A DNA stretch of 25,117 nt from an uncultured Campylobacter sp. (GTDB taxonomy: Bacteria > Campylobacterota > Campylobacteria > Campylobacterales > Campylobacteraceae), in NCBI RefSeq assembly GCF_937997595.1, contig NZ_CALKTS010000191.1, forward strand, positions 1 to 25,117. The letters run 5' to 3'. Both the position numbers and the translations under genes were made by a program. Positions 8,411-14,044 of the stretch are shown in pieces. How positions within the stretch are numbered: the stretch's first letter is position 1; each line of letters opens with the position of its first letter. The notes below the pieces were generated by a model. That model was not told the origin of the DNA and made no database searches. It was given only the letters and a program-made list of their open reading frames with translations.

Positions 8411-9024
8411 AAAACTCTATTAAATTCCGCCTATGCTCGCTAGCTGCGGCGCTTTTGCTGTGTGGCTGCGGAGATGACGGCGATTCAAGCTCTGCCGCCG
8501 CAAATTCTGCAGGGCAAAATTCTGCGGATCAGAATTCCGCGAGTGTAAATTCCGCATCGCAGAGCGTGGAACAAAATCATACTGCAAAGCCTCGCATCAG
8601 CGTTAAAAGCGGCGAAGCGCCCAAGAAGGACGATAAGTTCGTAAGCTACGATTTTTACGGCGAGCGAAAGGTAAATTTTAACCTAAACGGCGATGTAAAC
8701 GAAACGACCAAAAATATCGTGGCGTATTCGAGCATCAAAAATCAATATGAAAAGCTAAATTTCGACCTGATGAAAAAGCGCCTTGGGCACGATTTTATCC
8801 TGCGCTGCTCGGCGTGCCACGACGACTACGCCAACGGCATCATAGGCCCATCGCTTCTAGATAAAACCGACGCGCAGATCGTGGATATGATTAAAAAGTA
8901 TAAATTCAAAGAAAAGCCTAACCCTCTTATGGTGCAGCTCGTAAACGGCATGAGCGAGCAGCAGATAGAGACGATGGCGAAAGAAATTTACGAGTTCAAC
9001 AAACAATTTAAGGAGCAGAAATGA
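8407..9024 (+). CDS. nosC1: NosC1, monohaem c-type cytochrome lipoprotein
   Basis: The protein has 205 residues. The N-terminus carries a lipoprotein signal with lipobox LCGC (lipidated Cys21), so it is probably membrane-anchored. Residues about 30-57 are an Asn-Ser-Ala repeat linker. One haem-binding motif, CSACH, lies at 134-138, with possible distal methionines at 175 and 182. By analogy with Wolinella NosC1 it relays electrons between NosGH and the haem of NosZ. Start and stop overlap nosG and nosC2 by 4 bases. The choice of C1 rather than C2 follows gene order. Confidence 0.88.
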   Translation: MKNSIKFRLCSLAAALLLCGCGDDGDSSSAAANSAGQNSADQNSASVNSASQSVEQNHTAKPRISVKSGEAPKKDDKFVSYDFYGERKVNFNLNGDVNETTKNIVAYSSIKNQYEKLNFDLMKKRLGHDFILRCSACHDDYANGIIGPSLLDKTDAQIVDMIKKYKFKEKPNPLMVQLVNGMSEQQIETMAKEIYEFNKQFKEQK

Positions 9025-9467
9025 AACCGGGCAAAATTTTAGCTTTGATTTTGGGTGTAGCACTGATCGCGCTGATGATCTTTATGGCTAGTTCGGACGA
9101 TTCTAGCGCGCCGCAGCAAGAAGTCAAGCCGCAAGCGCAAGCAAAGCCCGCGCCGCAGAGCAAAAGCGTCGATCTCATCGACGATAAGGACGTAAAAAAT
9201 ATTAAAATTTTGCAGCAAAGCGTCAAAGAGCGCGATTTTAAGGTTAGTAGCTCATATCTGGTAAGCTGCGCGCCCTGCCACGGTGATGACGGACGCGGCA
9301 AGATCGCTCCGCCGATCGGCGGCAAGAGCAAGGATCAAATTTTAGCAAGTCTCAAAGACTATAAGGCGGGCAAGATCAAAAACAGCCTGATGAGCGGACT
9401 ACTGACCAACGTAAGCGACGAGAGCCTAGATAAGCTCGCGGATGAAATTTCAAAATTTAAAGAGTAA
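9021..9467 (+). CDS. nosC2: NosC2, membrane-anchored monohaem c-type cytochrome
   Basis: The protein has 148 residues. An uncleaved-looking N-terminal helix (ILALILGVALIALMIFM) anchors it, followed by a Gln/Pro/Ala/Lys-rich linker (about 32-48). A class I cytochrome c domain follows, with CAPCHGDDGRGK (haem motif 83-87) and a likely distal Met124 (NSLMSG). It is the second small electron carrier of c-type nos clusters. The TAA stop is followed after one codon (GTC) by the TTG that appears to start nosH in the same reading frame, so nosC2 and nosH are separated only by that stop. Confidence 0.88.
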   Translation: MKPGKILALILGVALIALMIFMASSDDSSAPQQEVKPQAQAKPAPQSKSVDLIDDKDVKNIKILQQSVKERDFKVSSSYLVSCAPCHGDDGRGKIAPPIGGKSKDQILASLKDYKAGKIKNSLMSGLLTNVSDESLDKLADEISKFKE

Positions 9468-9470
9468 GTC

Positions 9471-10373
9471 TTGGATAAATATAATTCGCGATGCACGATC
9501 AAAAATACGAGCTTTTTCTCGACCTTCGCGCTTAAAAATAAAAGCGGCAAACTGCGCCCCAGTATTCGGGCGCTGCGCTACGCCACGGTATTTTTGGTGC
9601 ATCTGCTTTTCGTGCTTTCCTTTCGCGCCGATATTCAAATTTTAGAAGGCGACATCAGCGGCTCGCGGATACTTGGCTTTCACCTAGCAGATCCCTTTGC
9701 CACTCTTGAGGTTATCGCCGCGCACAAGGATCTGCCGATAAATCTACTCATCGGCTCGGGCACCATCTTGCTGTTTTACTTCATCGCGGGCGGCAAGGCG
9801 TTTTGCTCGTGGATTTGCCCTTACGGAGCGCTTAGCGAGATCGGCGAGAAGCTGCATAATACGCTAATCGCTAAGCATGTCATCAAGGAGCGCTCATTGC
9901 CTCGCGGTATGCGATATGTGATCTGGGCGGTGTTTTTGCTGCTAAGTGCGATTACGGATCTACTCGTTTTTGAAATTTTTAACGTAGTTGGAATTTTATC
10001 GCGCCTCATCATCTACGGCTTCTCACTGGCTGGGCTTTGGATCGTTTTTGTGTTTTTGCTCGAAGTGTTTTTTAGCAGGCGAGCGTGGTGCACTCATCTA
10101 TGCCCGCTAGGAAGCACCTATTCGCTTGCGGCGAAAGCGAGCCTTAGCAAGATTACTTGGGATAAGAGCAGGTGCGATCACTGTGGCGTTTGCCAAGACG
10201 TCTGCTTCGTCTCGCACGTACTGGATATCACTAAAAAAAAGGCATCCGAAAACCTGGGTGATAAGAGCAAATTTATGCTAAAAGGGATCGACTGCACGCT
10301 ATGCGGACGCTGTATCGACGTGTGTCACCAAGACGCACTCGGTATCGGCAATAAGCTAAAAGATATGATCTAA
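9471..10373 (+). CDS. nosH: NosH, membrane Fe-S protein partner of NosG
   Basis: This NapH-type protein has 300 residues. Its helices lie at about 38-52, 92-107, 148-170 and 178-200. It has two CxxxCP motifs at helix ends (C112SWICP and C207THLCP) and two C-terminal ferredoxin motifs (C235xxC238xxC241xxxC245 and C275xxC278xxC281xxxC285). It is expected to oxidise menaquinol together with NosG. The start is TTG at 9471. No ATG or GTG lies between the upstream in-frame TAA (9465-9467) and the first helix, and AAAGAG precedes it, so TTG is the best choice. The rare start and the adjacency in frame to nosC2 may tune its level. Confidence 0.92.
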   Translation: MDKYNSRCTIKNTSFFSTFALKNKSGKLRPSIRALRYATVFLVHLLFVLSFRADIQILEGDISGSRILGFHLADPFATLEVIAAHKDLPINLLIGSGTILLFYFIAGGKAFCSWICPYGALSEIGEKLHNTLIAKHVIKERSLPRGMRYVIWAVFLLLSAITDLLVFEIFNVVGILSRLIIYGFSLAGLWIVFVFLLEVFFSRRAWCTHLCPLGSTYSLAAKASLSKITWDKSRCDHCGVCQDVCFVSHVLDITKKKASENLGDKSKFMLKGIDCTLCGRCIDVCHQDALGIGNKLKDMI

Positions 10374-10381
10374 GGAAGCCT

Positions 10382-11020
10382 ATGATAGAGATTAAAAACG
10401 TAAGCAAGAAATTCGCAAATCAATTCGTTTTAAAAGATATCGATCTAAATATCGCAGGCGGCGAGCAAGTGCTTTTCGTCGGGCAAAACGGCGCCGGCAA
10501 AAGCTCGCTGATGCGGACGATTTTGGGCGAATACATACCGACAAGCGGCAGCGTCGCTATCGACGGATTTGATTCGTTTAAGCAGCGCAGCCGCGCACTA
10601 CGCGGTATCAGCTTCGTGCCGCAAACCCCGCCGCCGCTTAAGCTGAGTCTAAATGAGCTCATCTATTTCGCCGAGCGTACGGCTGACGCAAGCAGAGCAA
10701 GCATCGCAAAATTTTGCGACGAAATGGAGCTTGATCTGAGTTCAAATTTAAACAAACCCTTTCATAAGCTATCCGGCGGTATGAAGCAGAAATTTTTAAT
10801 TGCGCTAGCATTCGGCAGAGCTAGCAAGGCGATGATTTTCGACGAACCGACCGCCAATCTCGATCCGAGCGCGCGCGAGCGTTTTAAGACGCTTTTGCAC
10901 AACCACGCAAAAGATAAGAGCTTGATCTTTATCTCGCATAGGCTCGAGGAAGTGGGAGGACTGGTAAAAAGAATGATTTCAATGGATCTAGGGAGGATCG
11001 TAGATGATAAAAATGTTTAA
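10382..11020 (+). CDS. nosF: NosF, ABC transporter ATPase for NosZ maturation
   Basis: The 212 residues contain a complete ATPase: Walker A GQNGAGKSS (34-42), signature LSGGMKQK (130-137), Walker B MIFDEPTANLDP (151-162) and the switch histidine in FISHR (H186). NosF energises the NosY permease to supply what NosD needs for CuZ assembly, generally thought to be a sulfur species. It follows nosH by 8 nt and overlaps nosL by 17 nt. Its permease NosY is not the next gene but lies beyond nosL and a 659-bp gap. Confidence 0.93.
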   Translation: MIEIKNVSKKFANQFVLKDIDLNIAGGEQVLFVGQNGAGKSSLMRTILGEYIPTSGSVAIDGFDSFKQRSRALRGISFVPQTPPPLKLSLNELIYFAERTADASRASIAKFCDEMELDLSSNLNKPFHKLSGGMKQKFLIALAFGRASKAMIFDEPTANLDPSARERFKTLLHNHAKDKSLIFISHRLEEVGGLVKRMISMDLGRIVDDKNV

Positions 11021-11678
11021 ATTTTTACTTTGTGCGCTTGCGGCGCTTACGTTTTTAGGCTGCGGCGACGAGAAAGACTACGGCAACGTCCACTACGACA
11101 GGGACGTATGCGAGCACTGCCAGATGGCGATCAGCGACAACCGCTTCAGCGTCGATGTGCGCGTGGACGGTAAAAACCACTACTTTGACGACATCGGCTG
11201 CTTGGTGGATTTTATGGTTACCAACGACAAACTAAACTGGCTAAAGGACGCTAAAATTTACATCAATGACGCTAGCGGCAACGGCGAGTTTATCGACGCA
11301 CGCACGGCGTATTTTTACAAGGGCTTTAAAACCCCTATGTCGTTCGGCTGGGGCGCGTTTAAAAACAAACAAGAGGGCAAGCAAGACTTCAGCTTCGATC
11401 AAGTAGTCGCGGCACTTAAAGCAGGCGGCGGCTCGCACGGCATGGGAATGGGCGATATGGGTCGCGATGCGCACGGCAATATGGGAAGTATGCATGGCGA
11501 TATGGGCGGCATGAAAAACCCTCACTCCGCGGAGCACGGCATGAGCGAGCCTAAGCATGATATGGGCGGCGGCGATGCGGGCAGCGCGGCGCACTCTCAA
11601 GGCGCGCCGCACGATATGGGGCAGATGCACGAGGGCAACGACACGGCGCACGATATGCATTCGGGACACGCGCATTAA
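11004..11678 (+). CDS. nosL: NosL copper chaperone lipoprotein with His/Met-rich tail
   Basis: The protein has 224 residues. The lipobox LTFLGC places the lipid on Cys20. The NosL domain (about 25-140) carries the Cu(I)-site sequence C36EHCQM41 and the conserved 'HYFDDIGCLVDFM' segment. NosL delivers copper to NosZ in the periplasm. Residues about 143-224 form a tail made almost only of His, Met, Gly, Asp and Ala (repeats such as 'HGMGMGDMG', 'HGDMGGM', 'PHDMGQMHEG'). Typical NosL proteins of about 160-190 residues lack this. The tail looks like an extra copper-binding reservoir (inference). The start at 11004 overlaps nosF and is preceded by GGGAGG. A second ATG at 11013 is possible. Confidence 0.93.
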   Translation: MIKMFKFLLCALAALTFLGCGDEKDYGNVHYDRDVCEHCQMAISDNRFSVDVRVDGKNHYFDDIGCLVDFMVTNDKLNWLKDAKIYINDASGNGEFIDARTAYFYKGFKTPMSFGWGAFKNKQEGKQDFSFDQVVAALKAGGGSHGMGMGDMGRDAHGNMGSMHGDMGGMKNPHSAEHGMSEPKHDMGGGDAGSAAHSQGAPHDMGQMHEGNDTAHDMHSGHAH

Positions 11679-12337
11679 GGCCGTTGGGCGAAGGCAAAAT
11701 TTTAAGCGGTTTCGTTTTGCGCTAAATTTAAAGCCTGAATTTCAGCGCGCCGTCCGTGCCGCCATAGATGAGGCAAAATTTTACTTCGCGACTTCAGCGT
11801 GAGGCAAAGCCAGGCTTAAAAGACGGCTGCGAAATTTTATCTCACAACGCGGCTAAATTTAATGTACGGCGCAAAATTCGCTTTGCCGAATGAAATTTTA
11901 TGCGAGCCGCTAATTTAAAATTTCGCCGTAAATTTAAAATTTATCCGGCGCGGAATTTGTCGCTTCGGGATTTTTAGAATTTTAAAATTTTATGCCGCGG
12001 GATACGCCCGGTTTTGAAATTTTACGAAGCTGAAATTTAAGCAGTCCCGTTAAACGGCTAAATTTTAAAACTGCGGCGGAATGACGGATGGTAGGCGGCA
12101 AACGACGCGCTGTTTGAGTGCGCCGCAAGCGAGCCGTAAATTTAAAATTTATGCGCGGCCCACGGTCGCACGCTGCGGATAAAATTTTGCCGCTTGTTTA
12201 AACGCTAGACGGGCAAAATTTAAGGCCGCGAAATCCGCGCTGCAAAACGAGGCTAAAATTTAAAGACGGGCGGCGCATTTAAGCCGCGCGAGAAATCTAA
12301 ATTTAAAAGCGCACCGAGGCGCAATAAAGGAATATGA
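11679..12337 (+). other. Gene-free 659-bp gap inside the nos operon
   Basis: No ORF with family character was found on either strand. The segment alternates GC-rich stretches with about 19 occurrences of AAATTT (counted by eye), including pairs such as TAAATTTAAAATTTA near 11935 and 12137. There is no clear terminator or promoter. AAAGGA just before 12338 is the nosY ribosome site. Confidence 0.6.
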
Positions 12338-13165
12338 ATGAAAAATTTACTCACCATCGCCGCTTTGGATATCAAAGAATCCTTCCGCTCGCGCTGGTTT
12401 TTGCTCTATCTGCTGATCTTTAGCGGGCTCGTGGCGGCGTTTTTCATCACGGGGGTGACCGACTCGCGCGTGCTCGGTTTTAGCGGGCTTTCGCGACTGC
12501 TGCTGCTGTTTATTCAGATCTGCATCATCATCCTGCCCGTCTTCGTGCTCGTCACCACCAGCAAGGCGATCCTAGCCGACCGCGACCTAAACATCCTCGA
12601 ATACCTGCTAAGCTTTCCGATCTCGCAGGCGCAGTATTACTACGGCAAGGCACTAGGAAGGCTATTTGGAGTGTTCGTGCCGATATTTTTGTCGCTGCTT
12701 TTGGCGATCGTTTGGGGCGCGATCAAGGGAACGGGCATTCCGTGGGCGATCTGCCTGCTTTATACGGGGCTGCTTTTTAGCTTATGCGCGGCGTTTTTAG
12801 GGATCGCATTTTTGATCTGCGCCGTCTCAAAAAGCCAAGAGATGGGGCTTGGGCTCGCATTTTTCGTCTGGCTTTTCTGCCTTGCGTTTTTGGATCTCGT
12901 GCTGATCGGACTGCTCGCAAAAACGGGAGTGAACGAAAATCTGATCTTTGCGATCGCCCTGGCAAACCCGATGGAGGACTTCCGCATCGCCGCTATCAGC
13001 CTGTTTGATCCCGATCTTGCGGTCATCGGTACGACGGCGTATTTTATCCTAGATCACTTCGGGCGCGGACTTTTCATCACCTTTTCGCTGCTCTATCCGA
13101 TCGCTCTGGGCGCGGCAAGCCTGATTTTGGGCTATTTTATCTTTAGATCAAAGGATTTGGCGTGA
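12338..13165 (+). CDS. nosY: NosY, ABC-2 type permease for NosZ maturation
   Basis: This hydrophobic protein of 275 residues has about six membrane segments and the ABC-2 permease pattern: 'IAALDIKESFRSRWFLLYLLIF' near the N-terminus, 'ILADRDLNILEYLLSFPISQ' in the coupling-helix region, and 'LANPMEDFRIAAISLFDP' before the last helices. With NosF and NosD it completes the CuZ assembly machinery. It is preceded by AAAGGA and shares 4 bases (GTGA) with the following NosL-like gene. Separation from nosF by nosL and a long gap is unusual for a cognate ATPase/permease pair. Confidence 0.92.
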   Translation: MKNLLTIAALDIKESFRSRWFLLYLLIFSGLVAAFFITGVTDSRVLGFSGLSRLLLLFIQICIIILPVFVLVTTSKAILADRDLNILEYLLSFPISQAQYYYGKALGRLFGVFVPIFLSLLLAIVWGAIKGTGIPWAICLLYTGLLFSLCAAFLGIAFLICAVSKSQEMGLGLAFFVWLFCLAFLDLVLIGLLAKTGVNENLIFAIALANPMEDFRIAAISLFDPDLAVIGTTAYFILDHFGRGLFITFSLLYPIALGAASLILGYFIFRSKDLA

Positions 13166-13827
13166 AATTTCCACTCATTTTGGCGACATTTATAGCGCTT
13201 TGCGGCGCAGCTGAGATGCAAAATTCCGCGGCTCAGAGCTTCGACTCGGCACAGAATTTAGGCACGCCCAATACAGGCTCCGACTCGGTGCAGAATTTCA
13301 AATCTGCGCGTGAGCCTGCGTGGCTTAAAGACGTAAATCTCACCTGCGCCAAATACGGCATCGATACTAGCGCGCATCCAGAATTTCGCGCCTATGCAAG
13401 GCTCAAAGACGGCAGCACGCTCGCGTTTGCTTCGCCCAAGGCGATGTTTGCATATTTTTTCGAGGGTGAGAGCTCGGGCGTAAATTTCGGCGGCGCTTCT
13501 GCTGGAGCGAATTCTGTGAATGAAAATTCTTCGGAAGCAAATTCTGCGAGCAAAAATCCCGCTAGCGGCAATTTCGGCGAGTCAAATTCCACGAACACAA
13601 ATTTCGACGGCGCGGAGCTTTACGTCACCGATTACGCAAGCGGCGAAATTTTGCGGGCGCAGGACGCGTTTTATGTATTCGGCAGCGTGCTGCAAAGCGC
13701 CAGAGGCGACGATCTCATTACGTTTGCGAGACTGCGCGACGCACAGGACTTCATACGCGAGAAAAAGGGGCATAAAATTTTGCAGTTTCGCGAAATCTCC
13801 GCCAGGCTGATCGATTATCTAAGATGA
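13162..13827 (+). CDS. Second NosL-family protein with a low-complexity insert
   Basis: The protein has 221 residues, starting at a GTG that overlaps the nosY stop (coupled). The N-terminal signal (MKFPLILATFIALCGAAE) indicates export. The NosL-like fold is recognisable in 'HPEFRAYARLKDGSTLAFASPKAMFAYFF' (72-100) and 'AELYVTDYASGEILRAQDAFYVFGS' (151-175). The CxxCQM copper motif of the first NosL is absent, with only 'LTCAKYG' near 60. Residues about 103-149 are an Asn/Ser/Ala-rich tract that splits the domain between those two halves. Another Asn/Ser-rich stretch lies at 19-46. The role is probably in NosZ copper-site assembly, by context, and direct copper binding is uncertain. Confidence 0.7.
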   Translation: MKFPLILATFIALCGAAEMQNSAAQSFDSAQNLGTPNTGSDSVQNFKSAREPAWLKDVNLTCAKYGIDTSAHPEFRAYARLKDGSTLAFASPKAMFAYFFEGESSGVNFGGASAGANSVNENSSEANSASKNPASGNFGESNSTNTNFDGAELYVTDYASGEILRAQDAFYVFGSVLQSARGDDLITFARLRDAQDFIREKKGHKILQFREISARLIDYLR

Positions 13828-14044
13828 TCTAACCGCTCGGCGAAATTTAAACTAAGTTATTTAGTATATTTTATTCATAAAAATTTATCTTTTATTTTAG
13901 TGCGTTATTAAGGGAATTTAAAGCAATTAAAAAATACAATCTCATTAAATTTTATCTATAAGAATTAAATAGTGTAGTTTTTCAGTATATTTATTGAGCT
14001 CTACATTCTCACTTATTTTTAAAATAAATTTTAAGGAGACAACC
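13828..14044 (+). promoter_or_regulatory. AT-rich leader/promoter region of cooS
   Basis: Base composition drops sharply to AT-rich between the second nosL and cooS, as expected of a Campylobacter promoter region. A TATAAG at 13957-13962 could serve as a -10, but other AT boxes (TATATT near 13865 and 13986) are equally possible. AAGGAG at 14033-14038 is the cooS ribosome site. cooS is thus probably its own transcription unit. Confidence 0.4.

Noticed and set aside
9442..9645. Short ORFs on both strands around the nosC2-nosH junction
   Set aside because: They overlap well-supported NosC2 and NosH coding sequence in other frames and show no domain.
11241..11675. Reverse-strand ORF of 144 codons opposite nosL
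   Set aside because: Its His/Arg/Ala-rich sequence is the antisense of the repetitive His/Met tail of NosL. It has no family character.
11557..11802. ORF of 81 codons crossing the nosL end
   Set aside because: It is an Arg-rich alternative frame of the nosL tail running into the AAATTT spacer, without ribosome site or conservation signs.
12760..13026. Reverse and alternative-frame ORFs inside nosY
   Set aside because: They are shadows of the permease gene. The nosY frame alone shows membrane helices and family motifs.
13994..14044. TTG start giving a longer CooS
   Set aside because: There is no ribosome site before it, the segment is AT-rich promoter-like DNA, and AAGGAG is correctly placed for the ATG at 14045.
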